Shown: positions 51,307-60,491, counted from the stretch's first letter. The stretch: DNA of 64,000 bases from DASQFQ01 sp038238015 (GCA_038238015.1 JBBRYA010000005.1:1-64000), one strand, 5' to 3'. Notes: generated by a model from the letters alone, not told the origin. A program made the numbers and translations.

Positions 51307-53109
51307 ATGACCGACACCACAGCCCAGTCCGTGGCCACCGAGGTCGACCAGTGGCTGGCGCGCTTCGAGCAGGCGCTAACCGAAGGCGACAGCGCCGGGG
51401 CGGCCGAGCTGTTCGGGGACGAGAGCTTCTGGCGCGATCTCGTCTCGTTCACCTGGAACCTCAAGACGGTCGAAGGCCCGGACGAGATCCGGGACATGCT
51501 CGAGCACACGCTCGGGCACACCAAGCCGCGCGGCTGGCGCGCCACCGAGCCGCCGGCCGCCGCCGAGGGCGTGACCGAGGCGTGGATCGAGTTCGAGACC
51601 GAGGCGGGGCGCGGGCACGGGCACCTGCGACTCAAGGACGGCAAGGCGTGGACGCTGCTCACCGCGCTCGACGAGCTCAAGGGCCATGAGCAGCCGGCGG
51701 GACCCGCGCGGCCGAAGGGGATCGAGCACGGCGCGAACCCGGACCGCGAGACGTGGCTGGAGCGCCGCCGGCGCGAAGCGGAGGAGCTCGGGCATACGAC
51801 GCAGCCCGAGGTTGTGATCGTCGGCGGCGGGCAGGGCGGCATCGCGCTCGGTGCCCGCCTGCGTCAACTCGGGGTGCCGACGATCATCGTCGAGCGCAAC
51901 GAGCGGCCCGGGGACTCTTGGCGCAAGCGCTACAAGTCGCTCTGCCTCCACGACCCGGTCTGGTACGACCACCTGCCATACATCAAGTTCCCCGAGCACT
52001 GGCCGGTGTTCTCGCCCAAGGACAAGATCGGCGACTGGCTGGAGATGTACACGCGGGTGATGGAGCTCAACTACTGGAGCTCGACAACGGCCAAGAGCGC
52101 GCGCTACGACGATCAGGCCGGCGAGTGGGTCGTGGTGGCCGAGCGTGACGGCGCGGACATCACGCTGCGTCCGAGGCAGCTCGTGCTGGCGATGGGGATG
52201 TCCGGCAAGCCCAACGTGCCCGAGATCCCCGGGACCGACGTCTTCACCGGCGAGCAGCACCACTCCTCCCAGCACCCGGGGCCCGACCGCTACAGCGGCA
52301 AGAAGGCGGTGGTCATCGGCTCCAACAACTCCGCGCACGACATCTGCGCCGCACTCTGGGAGGGCGGCGCCGACGTGACGATGGTGCAGCGCTCCTCGAC
52401 GCACATCGTGCGCTCGGACACGCTGATGGACGTGGGCCTGAGCGCGCTCTACTCCGAGCAGGCGGTCGCCGACGGGGTGACCACGGAGAAGGCCGACATG
52501 ATCTTCGCCTCGCTGCCCTACCGGATAATGCACGAGTTCCAGATCCCACTCTACGACGAGATGCGCGAGCGCGACGCCGACTTCTACGAGCGCCTCGAGA
52601 AGGCGGGCTTCGAGCTCGATTGGGGCGAGGACGGCTCCGGACTGTTCATGAAGTACCTGCGGCGAGGGTCGGGCTATTACATCGACGTAGGAGCCTCCGA
52701 GCTAGTGGCCAGCGGCGATGTGAAGCTGCAGTCGGGCGCGGTCGACCACCTCACCGAGGGCGCCGTGGTGATGGCCGACGGCACCGAGCTGCCGGCCGAC
52801 CTCGTGGTCTACGCGACGGGCTACAAGTCCATGAACGGATGGGCCGCCGACCTGATCTCCCAGGAGGTGGCCGACAAGGTCGGCAAGGTGTGGGGACACG
52901 GCTCGGACACGGCCAAGGACCCCGGCCCGTGGGAGGGCGAGCAGCGCAACATGTGGAAACCCACCCAGCAGGAGGCGCTGTGGTTCCACGGCGGCAACCT
53001 TCACCAGTCGCGGCACTACTCGCTGTATCTGGCGCTCCAGCTCAAGGCGCGAGCCGAGAGCATCGACACGCCGGTCTACGGCCTTCAGGAGGTCCACCAC
53101 CGAAGCTGA
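51307..53109 (+). CDS. Flavin-containing monooxygenase with N-terminal SnoaL/NTF2-like domain
   Basis: 600 aa. Residues 1-150 form an NTF2-like fold (WLARFEQALTEGDSAGAAEL, FGDESFWRDLVSFTWNLKT). The flavin monooxygenase part starts at VVIVGGGQGGIALGARL (FAD site). Then come NADPH-binding VVIGSNNSAHDICAALW and the ATG-type motif LVVYATGYKSM. Such enzymes perform Baeyer-Villiger or N/S-oxygenations of organic substrates. AGGAGG lies 6 nt before the ATG. Divergent from the acyl-CoA catabolic operon and probably acts in the same pathway, for example making an ester or lactone. Confidence 0.9.
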   Translation: MTDTTAQSVATEVDQWLARFEQALTEGDSAGAAELFGDESFWRDLVSFTWNLKTVEGPDEIRDMLEHTLGHTKPRGWRATEPPAAAEGVTEAWIEFETEAGRGHGHLRLKDGKAWTLLTALDELKGHEQPAGPARPKGIEHGANPDRETWLERRRREAEELGHTTQPEVVIVGGGQGGIALGARLRQLGVPTIIVERNERPGDSWRKRYKSLCLHDPVWYDHLPYIKFPEHWPVFSPKDKIGDWLEMYTRVMELNYWSSTTAKSARYDDQAGEWVVVAERDGADITLRPRQLVLAMGMSGKPNVPEIPGTDVFTGEQHHSSQHPGPDRYSGKKAVVIGSNNSAHDICAALWEGGADVTMVQRSSTHIVRSDTLMDVGLSALYSEQAVADGVTTEKADMIFASLPYRIMHEFQIPLYDEMRERDADFYERLEKAGFELDWGEDGSGLFMKYLRRGSGYYIDVGASELVASGDVKLQSGAVDHLTEGAVVMADGTELPADLVVYATGYKSMNGWAADLISQEVADKVGKVWGHGSDTAKDPGPWEGEQRNMWKPTQQEALWFHGGNLHQSRHYSLYLALQLKARAESIDTPVYGLQEVHHRS

Positions 53110-53187
53110 CGTCTGCTTCGGCTCGCACGCCTTGACCGCGCCGCATGCAAGTGGTTGGGTCGGCTGACCCGACTCAAGGAGGACGCC

Positions 53188-53655
53188 ATGAAGGCGCTTC
53201 GGACGGTCCTGTGCGTGCTCGCCGCGCTGTTGACGACCACGGTCGGCGTCGCCCGCGCCGACGGCGCGGGGGACGATTCGGGATGCGGGCCTGTGCATGC
53301 CGTCGGCGTCGGCCAGGACCTCAGCAACGGCAACACCACGGCGACGATCACGCGCGGCGGGGTGCTGAACGGGACGACCGCCGCACACTTCGACATCACC
53401 GGTGGCTCCTACCCCGTGTTCAAGATTTCGGGGACGATCGTCTTCACCACCAAGCACGGCACGCTGACCGCGAAGGTCTCCGGCACCTTCGACGTCTCCA
53501 CCGGCGAGTTCTCCGCCACCGGACCGATCTCCGCAGGAACCGGGAAGTTCGCTGGGGCGACCGGCACGCTCACCTTCAGCGGAGTGGAGAACCTCACCAC
53601 CGGGGCGTTCACGGAGAAGATCTCCGGGACCCTCTGCCGCGGGGAGGGGGACTAG
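53188..53655 (+). CDS. Secreted beta-barrel-like hypothetical protein
   Basis: 155 aa. Strong AAGGAGG precedes the ATG. The signal peptide KALRTVLCVLAALLTTTVGV ends at ARA-D. The mature domain is Thr/Gly-rich beta sequence (SGTFDVSTGEFSATGPISAG, TGKFAGATGTLTFSG), similar to the allene-oxide-cyclase-like barrel of small actinobacterial exported proteins. Two Cys near the ends may bond. Function unknown. Confidence 0.72.
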   Translation: MKALRTVLCVLAALLTTTVGVARADGAGDDSGCGPVHAVGVGQDLSNGNTTATITRGGVLNGTTAAHFDITGGSYPVFKISGTIVFTTKHGTLTAKVSGTFDVSTGEFSATGPISAGTGKFAGATGTLTFSGVENLTTGAFTEKISGTLCRGEGD

Positions 53656-53755
53656 GACCAGCGCTGAAGATCACCTACTTCGTCATCTCGAGAAGGTCGG
53701 GGGGAGCTGGATAACCCCGCCCGAGGTGGCGAGGCGCTTCGCCGACAGCGACGAG

Positions 53756-53810
53756 GTGCTCGGCTCGATGGGCCGCGCGGTCGGAGGCCGAAAGCACTAC
53801 TGGTAGCGCG
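53756..53810 (+). pseudogene. Duplicated tail of the DUF6131 gene
   Basis: Reads VLGSMGRAVGGRKHYW and stop, followed by GCGCG; the intact gene at 56181-56336 ends VLGSMGRAVGGRRHYW with the same trailing bases. The in-frame sequence before it (GGSWITPPEVARRFADSDE) belongs to something else, so this is a chimeric junction. Confidence 0.65.
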
Positions 53811-53815
53811 GGGGC

Positions 53816-54559
53816 TCAGGCGCTGAGCGCGCGCCGCAGCAGCGCCACCGTCTCGGCGAACGCCCGGTCCGTGATCTCGGGGTCGTAGCGCTCCCCGACG
53901 TCGCGGCCGAAGGCGTGCTCGGCCTCGTACTCGCGCCAGGTCAGCTGCGTGCCTGAGGCCTCGAGCCGCTCGCGGATCAGCTCGCGCCCCTCCGCGGGCG
54001 TGTGGGGATCGCTCGTGCCCCAGATCATCAGCAGCTCGCCCTCGATCTCGTGCGCGCGGGCGAGCGAGCCCGCGTCGGCGTCCGCTCCGAGCGCGCCGTC
54101 GTGGAGCCCGGTGGCGTACCAGCACGCGGTCGCGCCGACCTCGGGGCGCAGCGCGGCGCGGAACGCGAGGTGCCCGCCGGTGCAGTGGCCCGCCGCGCCC
54201 AGCGCGCCGCCCGCGACCGCCTCGTGGCGCGCGAGGAACGCGAGCGCCGCGGCGTTGTCGGCGTCGAAGTCCGCCACCGGCGTGGTCTCCGCGTCGCGCT
54301 GGCCGCGCACCTTGCCGTCGTCGTCGAAGCCGAGCACGGTCCCGGCGGGCTCGATGCGGTGGTAGATCTCGGGCGCCGCGACGACGAAGCCGTAGCCGGC
54401 CAGCCGCACCGCCCAGCGCAGGGTGGGCTCCGTGAGCTGGAAGATGTCGGAGTAGAACACGACGCCGGGATGGGGCCCTGGAGCTCGCGGCGCGGCGAGG
54501 AAGGCGCGCATGGTCCTCCCGTCGACGGGGATCTCGACGTACTCGCGCGTGAGGACCAT
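53816..54559 (-). CDS. Dienelactone hydrolase family protein
   Basis: 247 aa alpha/beta hydrolase. The nucleophile is the Cys in GAAGHCTGGHLAF, the acid Asp lies in WGTSDPHTP and the His in EYEAEHAFGR, the Cys-Asp-His triad of this family. It opens lactones such as dienelactone or other small esters. ATG 54559 has GAGG 9 nt upstream; an ATG 3 codons earlier directly abuts that site. Divergent from ppk2. Confidence 0.88.
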   Translation of the reverse strand: MVLTREYVEIPVDGRTMRAFLAAPRAPGPHPGVVFYSDIFQLTEPTLRWAVRLAGYGFVVAAPEIYHRIEPAGTVLGFDDDGKVRGQRDAETTPVADFDADNAAALAFLARHEAVAGGALGAAGHCTGGHLAFRAALRPEVGATACWYATGLHDGALGADADAGSLARAHEIEGELLMIWGTSDPHTPAEGRELIRERLEASGTQLTWREYEAEHAFGRDVGERYDPEITDRAFAETVALLRRALSA

Positions 54560-54595
54560 TCGCTGCATCCTCGCGCACTGAGCTAGCCTCGCGCC

Positions 54596-55453
54596 ATGGC
54601 GAAGAAATCCGCGGGGCAGTCCATCAGCGCCCTGCTCCGGGCCCCCGAGGGCGCGATCGACCTGCGCGACATGGACACCCGCGCGACGCCCGGCTTCGAC
54701 GGCGGTAAGGCGAAGGCGAAGAAGGCGCATCCGAAGCTGGCCGCGCGCGTCGCGACGCTCCAGGAGCAGCTCTACGCGGAGGGGCGCCACGGCGGGACGC
54801 GCAGCGTGCTGCTCGTCCTGCAGGGGATGGACACCTCGGGCAAGGGCGGGACGGTCGCCCACGTCGTCGGCCAGTGCGATCCCTCGGGCCTGCACATCGC
54901 GACCTTCGGCCGGCCGACGCCGCAGGAGCTCAAGCACGACTTCCTCTGGCGCATCCGCCGGCAGCTGCCGACCGCCGGCAAGATCGGCGTCTTTGACCGC
55001 TCCCACTACGAGGACGTGCTCGCCGCTCGCGTGCGCGGCGTCGGCGACCAGCGGACCTGGTCGCGCCGCTACGCGACGATCAACCGCTTCGAGAATGACC
55101 TCGTCGCCGGCGGCACACGGGTCCTGAAGTGCTTCCTGCACATCTCCGCCAAGGAGCAGCGCGAGCGGCTGCTCGCGCGCCTGGAGGACCCGACCAAGTA
55201 CTGGAAGTACAACCCGGGCGACCTCGAGGACCGCGCCCTGTGGGACGACTACACAGTCGCCTACTCAGACGCGCTCCAGCGCTGCAACACCGAGCCCGCG
55301 CCCTGGCACATCGTCCCGGCCGATCGCAAGTGGTACCGCAACTGGGCTATCACGCAGCTGCTGACCGAGCAGCTCGAGGACATGGCGCTGAGCTGGCCCG
55401 AGCCCGACTTCGACGTCGAGGAGCAGAAGCGGCGCTTGGCGGCGGCGCCGTAG
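54596..55453 (+). CDS. ppk2: Polyphosphate kinase 2 family protein
   Basis: 285 aa P-loop kinase using polyphosphate to phosphorylate a nucleotide. Walker A GMDTSGKGGT at 77-86, Walker B/FDRSHYEDVL near 137, and the lid RLEDPTKYWKYNPGDLEDR near 197-215 are conserved. Length and motifs fit a one-domain PPK2; whether it prefers NMP or NDP cannot be told from these. ATG start. YceH follows by 10 bp in the same direction. Confidence 0.92.
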   Translation: MAKKSAGQSISALLRAPEGAIDLRDMDTRATPGFDGGKAKAKKAHPKLAARVATLQEQLYAEGRHGGTRSVLLVLQGMDTSGKGGTVAHVVGQCDPSGLHIATFGRPTPQELKHDFLWRIRRQLPTAGKIGVFDRSHYEDVLAARVRGVGDQRTWSRRYATINRFENDLVAGGTRVLKCFLHISAKEQRERLLARLEDPTKYWKYNPGDLEDRALWDDYTVAYSDALQRCNTEPAPWHIVPADRKWYRNWAITQLLTEQLEDMALSWPEPDFDVEEQKRRLAAAP

Positions 55454-55463
55454 GGGCGCGGTC

Positions 55464-56120
55464 ATGGACCTGGACGCCGTCGAGATTCGGGTGCTCGGGT
55501 GCCTGATCGAGAAGCAGCGCACGACGCCGGACGTCTATCCGCTCAGCCTCAACGCGCTGCGGGCGGCCTGCAACCAGTCGACCAACCGCGATCCGGTCGT
55601 CGCCTACGGCGAGGACGAGATCCGGGACGCGCTGCACCGGCTCGGCCGGCGGCGCTGGACGCGGCTGGCCAGCGCGGCGCGCGCGGCCAAGTACCGGCAC
55701 CTGCTCGAGGACGCCCTCGGCCTCGCGGCCGGCGGGCAGGCGCTGCTCGCCGTGCTGATGCTGCGCGGGGCCCAGACGCCGGGGGAGCTGCGCCAGCGCG
55801 CTGAGCGCCTGCACGCCTTCCGCGACCAGGACGCGCTGCAGGCGACGCTCGATCGGCTGATCGAGCGCGAGCTCGTCTCCCGCCACGCCCGCCGGCCGGG
55901 GCAGAAGGAGGAGCGCTACGCGCACCGGCTCAGCGACGACCTCGAGGACGCTCCGGCCGCGGCACCGGCGCCCCCCATGCGGGCAACGCAAACTGACGAT
56001 GACCGCCTCGACCGCCTGGAGCGCGAGGTCGCCGCGCTGGCGGCTCAGGTGGCCGAGTTGCGCGCCGCGGCGGCTCGCGACACCCGCGAGCACGTCGGTG
56101 GTCCGACTTCATCCGATTGA
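55464..56120 (+). CDS. DUF480/YceH family protein
   Basis: 218 aa with tandem winged helices: EIRVLGCLIEKQRTTPDVYP and SLNALRAACNQSTNRDPVV are the family signature, and LLAVLMLRGAQTPGELRQR the second wing unit. A C-terminal coiled coil (RLDRLEREVAALAAQVAELR) should dimerise it. The role is unknown, probably DNA-associated. ATG start; stop 60 bp before the DUF6131 gene. Confidence 0.92.
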   Translation: MDLDAVEIRVLGCLIEKQRTTPDVYPLSLNALRAACNQSTNRDPVVAYGEDEIRDALHRLGRRRWTRLASAARAAKYRHLLEDALGLAAGGQALLAVLMLRGAQTPGELRQRAERLHAFRDQDALQATLDRLIERELVSRHARRPGQKEERYAHRLSDDLEDAPAAAPAPPMRATQTDDDRLDRLEREVAALAAQVAELRAAAARDTREHVGGPTSSD

Positions 56121-56180
56121 CTTGGCGCCTTCGCGGGCACCCCTGCAGGGTCCTGTTGCATGAGCTGGAGGTAGGGACTC

Positions 56181-56336
56181 GTGATTGTTCTCGGACTCAT
56201 CCTGTTGATCATCGGTCTCCTCGCGGGGATCGGGATCCTGTACACGATCGGGATCATCCTGATCGTCGTCGGTGCGCTGTTCTGGGTGCTCGGCTCCATG
56301 GGCCGCGCGGTCGGTGGGCGAAGGCATTACTGGTAG
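56181..56336 (+). CDS. DUF6131-like small membrane protein
   Basis: 51 aa, GTG start with GGAGG 9 nt upstream. Two hydrophobic helices (MIVLGLILLIIGLLAGIGIL and YTIGIILIVVGALFWVLG) and a short basic tail GSMGRAVGGRRHYW. Small actinobacterial membrane peptide of unknown role. Its last 23 bp overlap the start chosen for the next gene. Confidence 0.82.
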   Translation: MIVLGLILLIIGLLAGIGILYTIGIILIVVGALFWVLGSMGRAVGGRRHYW

Positions 56337-57489
56337 CGCGTACGACATCGTCCTCTTCGGGGCGACGGGCTTCACCGGCGGGCTGACCGCCGAGTACCTC
56401 GCCCGTCACGCTCCGGAGGGGACGCGCTGGGCCCTCGCCGGGCGCAGCCGCCCGAAGCTCGAAGCCGTGCGCGAGCGGGTCGCGAAACTCGACCCGCGCT
56501 GCGCGGACCTGCCGCTGCTGATCGCCGACGTCACCGACGAGGCGTCGCTGCGCGATGTCGCGGAGTCGACGCGCGCGGTCATCACCACGGTCGGGCCCTA
56601 CCTCAGCTACGGAGAGCCGCTGGTCGCCGCCTGCGCGAAGGCCGGGACCGACTACGTCGACCTGACCGGCGAGCCCGAGTTCGTCGACCGCATGTACCTC
56701 TCCCACCACGAGGAGGCGGTGCGCAACGGCGCGCGGATCGTGCACGCCTGCGGGTTTGACTCGATCCCGCACGACCTCGGCGCGCTGTACACCGTCGAGC
56801 AGTTGCCCGAGGGGGTGCCGCTCACGGTCAAGGGCTACGTCCGCGCCGGCGGACGGCCGTCCGCGGGGACGTTCCACTCCGCTATCACGATCTTCTCGCG
56901 CCTGCGCCAGGCCAATGCCGCGCTTGCCGAGCGCAAGCGGGCGGAGCCCAAGCCGGATCGCAGGGTCCGCTCGGCGGGCGAGAAGCCCCACCGCGAGGCC
57001 TCGCTCGGCGCGTGGGCGCTGCCGCTGCCGACGATCGACCCGCAGATCGTCAAGCGCTCAGCCGCGGCGCTCGAGCGCTACGGGCCGGACTTCAGCTACG
57101 GCCACTACGCAGCGGTCGAGCACCTGCCGGTTGCGATGGGCGCCGTCGCCGGAGTCGGCGGGCTGTTCGCGATCGCCCAGATCCCGCCCGCGCGCGACCT
57201 CCTGATGGGCCGCATGAAGTCGGGTGACGGGCCGTCGGCGGCGCAGCGCGAAAAGAGCTGGTTCAAGGTGCGCTTCGTCGGCGAGGGCGGCGGCAAGCGG
57301 GTGCTCACGGAGGTCGCCGGCGGCGACCCCGGCTACGGCGAGACCTCCAAGATGCTCGCCGAGTCGGCGCTGTGCCTCGTCCACGACGAGCTGCCCGAGA
57401 CCGCCGGCCAGGTCACCACCGCGCAGGCGATGGGCGACGCGCTGATCGCTCGCCTGCAGCGGCGCGACATCAGCTTCAGCGTGCTGTAG
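56314..57489 (+). CDS. Saccharopine dehydrogenase-like / trans-acting enoyl reductase family protein
   Basis: 391 aa. The Rossmann motif is VLFGATGFTGGLTAEYL at the N-terminus, followed by WALAGRSRPKLEAV and VGPYLSYGEPLVAAC...GTDYVDLTGEPEF, the pattern of mycobacterial Rv2449c/Rv2953-type enoyl reductases and of saccharopine reductases. It probably reduces a lipid-linked intermediate with NADPH. GTG 56314 lies within the DUF6131 3' end; a later start would break the nucleotide fold. Convergent overlap of 14 bp with the P450. Confidence 0.85.
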   Translation: MGEGITGSAYDIVLFGATGFTGGLTAEYLARHAPEGTRWALAGRSRPKLEAVRERVAKLDPRCADLPLLIADVTDEASLRDVAESTRAVITTVGPYLSYGEPLVAACAKAGTDYVDLTGEPEFVDRMYLSHHEEAVRNGARIVHACGFDSIPHDLGALYTVEQLPEGVPLTVKGYVRAGGRPSAGTFHSAITIFSRLRQANAALAERKRAEPKPDRRVRSAGEKPHREASLGAWALPLPTIDPQIVKRSAAALERYGPDFSYGHYAAVEHLPVAMGAVAGVGGLFAIAQIPPARDLLMGRMKSGDGPSAAQREKSWFKVRFVGEGGGKRVLTEVAGGDPGYGETSKMLAESALCLVHDELPETAGQVTTAQAMGDALIARLQRRDISFSVL

Positions 57490-58783
57490 CGAAGATCCGC
57501 GTCCCGTGGCGGGGCGAGAACGTCACGTTGCGCCGCGCGATCCGCTCGGGATGCGCGGTGGCCGCGCGCGGCGCGCGACTGCGCAGGATCGTGCTGAGCA
57601 CGACGCGCAGCTCCATCTCCGCGAACGCGGCGCCGAGGCAGCGGCGCACGCCGCCGCCGTAGGGGATCCAGGCGTAGGTCGACGGCGCGGTCTCGAGGAA
57701 GCGCTCGGGCCGGAACGCGTAGGGCTCGGGGTAGAGGTCGGGGCGCGTGTGGGTGAGCCAGATCGCCGGGGTCACGTCGGTGCCGGCCGGCAGGCTGACG
57801 CCGTCGACGCGCAGCTCGCTCGCCAGCCGGCGCCCGGCCAGCGGCAGCACCGGGCGCAGGCGCAGCGACTCGGCGATGACCGCGCGCAGGTAGGCCTCCT
57901 CGCCCTCGTCGAGCTCGGTGCGCAGGCGCGCGAGCGCCTCGGGGTGGTTCGTCAGCAGGTCCAGCGTCCAGGCCAGCGCGGTCGCCGTCGTCTCGTGGCC
58001 GGCGACCAGGAGCGTCAGCAGCTGGTCGCGGACCTCGCTGTCGGGCATCTGCTCGCCGTCCTCGAATGTCGCGCGAACGAGCAGCGAGCAGATGTCGTTG
58101 CGCTCGGCGGTCGCCGCCTCGTCGGCGCGGCGGTCAGCGATCTCGGCGAGCAGCAGCGCGTCGATCTCCTCCTTGAGCGCCTGCAGCCGGACCAGCGGGT
58201 CGGGCGTCCCGAGCCGGCGCGAGAGCAGGACCGAGAACTGCAGGCTCGCGGAGGCGGTGGAGCCGAGGAGATCGGCCAGCAGCACGTGCAGGCGCTCGCG
58301 CCGCCCGGCGTCGGCGACCCCGAAGACGGCGCGCAGGATCACCTCGAGCGTGATCGCCTGCATGCTCGGGTGCGCGGCGAACGCCTCGTCGGCCGGCCAG
58401 CGCGCGATCTCGCGCTCGGTGGCCTCGCGGACGATCGGCTCGTAGGCGCGCATGCGGTCGCCGTGGAAGGGCGGGAGCATGACCTTGCGCCGCGAGAGGT
58501 GCTCGGCGCCCTCCAGCAGGAGCACCGAGCGCGGGCCGACGATCGGCTCCAGCGACAGCGCGCGCCCGGGCGGTAGCCCGTGGGCGCGCTCGGAGTACAG
58601 CGCGCGGATCGCCTCGGGGTCGGAGATCATCACCAGCGGCGTCTGAAAGCCGAGGAAGCTGACGCTGAACACGTCGCCGTAACGCCGGCGGCAGCGCTCG
58701 AGGAACGCGATCGGGCGCACCAGCCAGCGGATGGTCTGCAGCGCGGGAGGCTCGGCCGGCCCGGCGGGCAGCGCGACGCTCAC
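57476..58783 (-). CDS. Cytochrome P450
   Basis: 435 aa class I bacterial P450 (soluble, no membrane anchor). I-helix AGHETTATALAW, ExxR in IAESLRLRPVLP, and the heme loop PYGGGVRRCLGAAFA with Cys ligand. At the usual Phe seven residues before the Cys there is Tyr. NADPH-dependent mono-oxygenation of an unknown lipophilic substrate; redox partners are not nearby. GTG start overlaps the hydrolase stop (GTGA). Confidence 0.92.
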   Translation of the reverse strand: MSVALPAGPAEPPALQTIRWLVRPIAFLERCRRRYGDVFSVSFLGFQTPLVMISDPEAIRALYSERAHGLPPGRALSLEPIVGPRSVLLLEGAEHLSRRKVMLPPFHGDRMRAYEPIVREATEREIARWPADEAFAAHPSMQAITLEVILRAVFGVADAGRRERLHVLLADLLGSTASASLQFSVLLSRRLGTPDPLVRLQALKEEIDALLLAEIADRRADEAATAERNDICSLLVRATFEDGEQMPDSEVRDQLLTLLVAGHETTATALAWTLDLLTNHPEALARLRTELDEGEEAYLRAVIAESLRLRPVLPLAGRRLASELRVDGVSLPAGTDVTPAIWLTHTRPDLYPEPYAFRPERFLETAPSTYAWIPYGGGVRRCLGAAFAEMELRVVLSTILRSRAPRAATAHPERIARRNVTFSPRHGTRIFATAR

Positions 58784-59844
58784 GTCGCGTCCACCGACTG
58801 CAGGAACTCGAGCCAGAGCGCCTTCCAGCGCGCTGCCGCGTCGATCGGCGGCGCGTGCCCGCTGCCCTCGAACGTCTCCATCTCGACGCGCCCGCCGGCG
58901 TCGCGGTAGCGCTCGAGCACGGTGCGGATCTGGCTCACCATCGGCTGCGGTGGATAGACGTCCTCGCCGGGCCATCCGGGCACGGCGCCCAGCTGCCCGA
59001 GCGTTCCCATCTCCCAGCGCGACCCGTCGGCGACGACGACGTCCTCGGAGCCGTGGGTCCACAGGATCGGGGGCTTGGGGTCGAGGGCTCCGATCGCCGA
59101 CCAGTTGCAGTACTTCGGCGACAGCGCGTTGAGGATCCCGCGCGTGCCGGGCGCGACACCGGGCCAGTTCTCCGACGGCGTGGAGTCCCCCGGGTAGCCG
59201 TCGTCCCCCGTGACGGACTTGAGGACCTCCTCGACGAGCATGTCCTCGCGCTCGGGCGGCTCGCGGTGCTCGGGCTGCCAGTAGGCCGAGTTGATGACGT
59301 TGCGCGGCGAGGCCGGGGAGTCCGCCGAGCGGTCGCCGGCTTGCAGTGAGGCGATGAACTCCGGGTTGCTCGCGCCGCCTCCGGATCCCGCGAAGTCCGG
59401 GAAGCACGGCGTGCCGTCCGCGTGCACCCCGCCGTAGCCGTAGGGCGAGACCGGGTCGATCAGGGTCAGGGAGGCCACGGGCCGGCCCGCGAGCGCGTAG
59501 GCGGCGATCGCGGCGCCGCCCGTCGACCAGCCGGCCAGGTGGACCGGGCGCTCGATGCCGAGCGCCTGCACCAGCGCGAAGGTGTCGTCGGCCCAGTCGC
59601 CCAGGCCCCGGGTGGCGTCGATCGGTACCGGCTCGGTGTCGCCGAAGCCGCGCATGTCGGGGGCGATGAAGCGGTACTGCTCCGGCGCTCCGGCGAAGAG
59701 GTGCTCGTAGAAGCGGCTGCTCGAGAGGTTGCCGTGCACGCACACGACCGGGATGCCGTCCACCGTGCCCGCCTCGAGGTAGTGCGTGCGCAGCCGCCCG
59801 GTGTCCGCGGTGCGGGAGCTGACGCCGGGCGGGAAGGGGTGCAT
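58780..59844 (-). CDS. Alpha/beta hydrolase
   Basis: 354 aa. HGN oxyanion motif in VVCVHGNLSSSRF, nucleophile elbow AGWSTGGAAI (Ser), DPV and acid region WTHGSEDVVVAD, and His in EGSGHAPP. An esterase or lactonase; the pairing with a P450 by 4-bp overlap suggests that it hydrolyses the P450 substrate or product. ATG start. Promoter is probably in the 25 bp after the YceI gene end or further upstream. Confidence 0.9.
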   Translation of the reverse strand: MHPFPPGVSSRTADTGRLRTHYLEAGTVDGIPVVCVHGNLSSSRFYEHLFAGAPEQYRFIAPDMRGFGDTEPVPIDATRGLGDWADDTFALVQALGIERPVHLAGWSTGGAAIAAYALAGRPVASLTLIDPVSPYGYGGVHADGTPCFPDFAGSGGGASNPEFIASLQAGDRSADSPASPRNVINSAYWQPEHREPPEREDMLVEEVLKSVTGDDGYPGDSTPSENWPGVAPGTRGILNALSPKYCNWSAIGALDPKPPILWTHGSEDVVVADGSRWEMGTLGQLGAVPGWPGEDVYPPQPMVSQIRTVLERYRDAGGRVEMETFEGSGHAPPIDAAARWKALWLEFLQSVDAT

Positions 59845-59869
59845 GGTCGTCCTCGTCTCTCCGCCGCTC

Positions 59870-60412
59870 TCAGCTCGCGGGCAGCTGGGCGTCGACCACG
59901 ATCTCCACGCCGTCGCGGACCTTCAGCGCGCCCATCAGCCCGCGGTAGGGCTTGATCCCGAACTCGCTCTGGGTGAGCGCAATCGTCGCGGTGATGTGGC
60001 CGCCGCCGTCCGTCTCGAGCTCCGCGGCCACCGGGCGCATGTTCGCGCCCAGCGTGAGCTCGCCCTCCACGGCGATCCGGGCTCCGTCGGACTGCACCAC
60101 GCTCGAGCGGAAGCTGATCGGCTCCCCCTGCAGCACCTTCTCGTCGATGTTCTTGCGGATCTCGCCGCGGTCCTTGTCGGTCAGCGGCTTCACGCCGCGC
60201 ACGCCCTCGCGCACCTCCAGCGAGCGCGAGTCCGCGGTGAGCTCGATCGAGGAGGTCGCCGGATCCTCGGCCGCACGGAGCACCGCCTCCCACCGCGTGA
60301 CCTCGATCGTGAGGTCGTGCCCGATCTTCGCGGCCACGCCCTCGCGGTAGGTCTTGACCTGCAGCGTGCCGTTGTGGGGCCCGAGCGTGTGGGTGCCGAT
60401 GGGGAGGGTCAT
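59870..60412 (-). CDS. YceI-family lipid-binding protein
   Basis: 180 aa lipocalin-like barrel: LGPHNGTLQVKTYREG, AAKIGHDLTIEVTRWEA, SSIELTADSRSLEVREG and GALKVRDGVEIVVDAQLPA are the typical YceI strands. No signal peptide, so it is the cytoplasmic type. Binds isoprenoids or fatty acids in homologues. ATG start. Confidence 0.88.
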   Translation of the reverse strand: MTLPIGTHTLGPHNGTLQVKTYREGVAAKIGHDLTIEVTRWEAVLRAAEDPATSSIELTADSRSLEVREGVRGVKPLTDKDRGEIRKNIDEKVLQGEPISFRSSVVQSDGARIAVEGELTLGANMRPVAAELETDGGGHITATIALTQSEFGIKPYRGLMGALKVRDGVEIVVDAQLPAS

Positions 60413-60421
60413 CGCCGCTGT

Positions 60422-60491
60422 CTACCCGGCGACGGGCTCGCCCGCACGGCTCGCCAGCCGCGGCGCGCCGATCGCGCCGCCGAGGTCGCCG
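60422..60491 (-). pseudogene. Duplicated 3' end of the ROK kinase gene
   Basis: Minus strand reads GDLGGAIGAPRLASRAGEPVAG and stop. The ROK gene ends DLGGAIGAALLASRAAEPAA. The 27 bases GCGCCGATCGCGCCGCCGAG plus GTCGCCG are identical in the two copies (at 60465-60491 and 63443-63469). The patatin gene stop begins at 60492, exactly at the edge of this copy. Confidence 0.65.
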
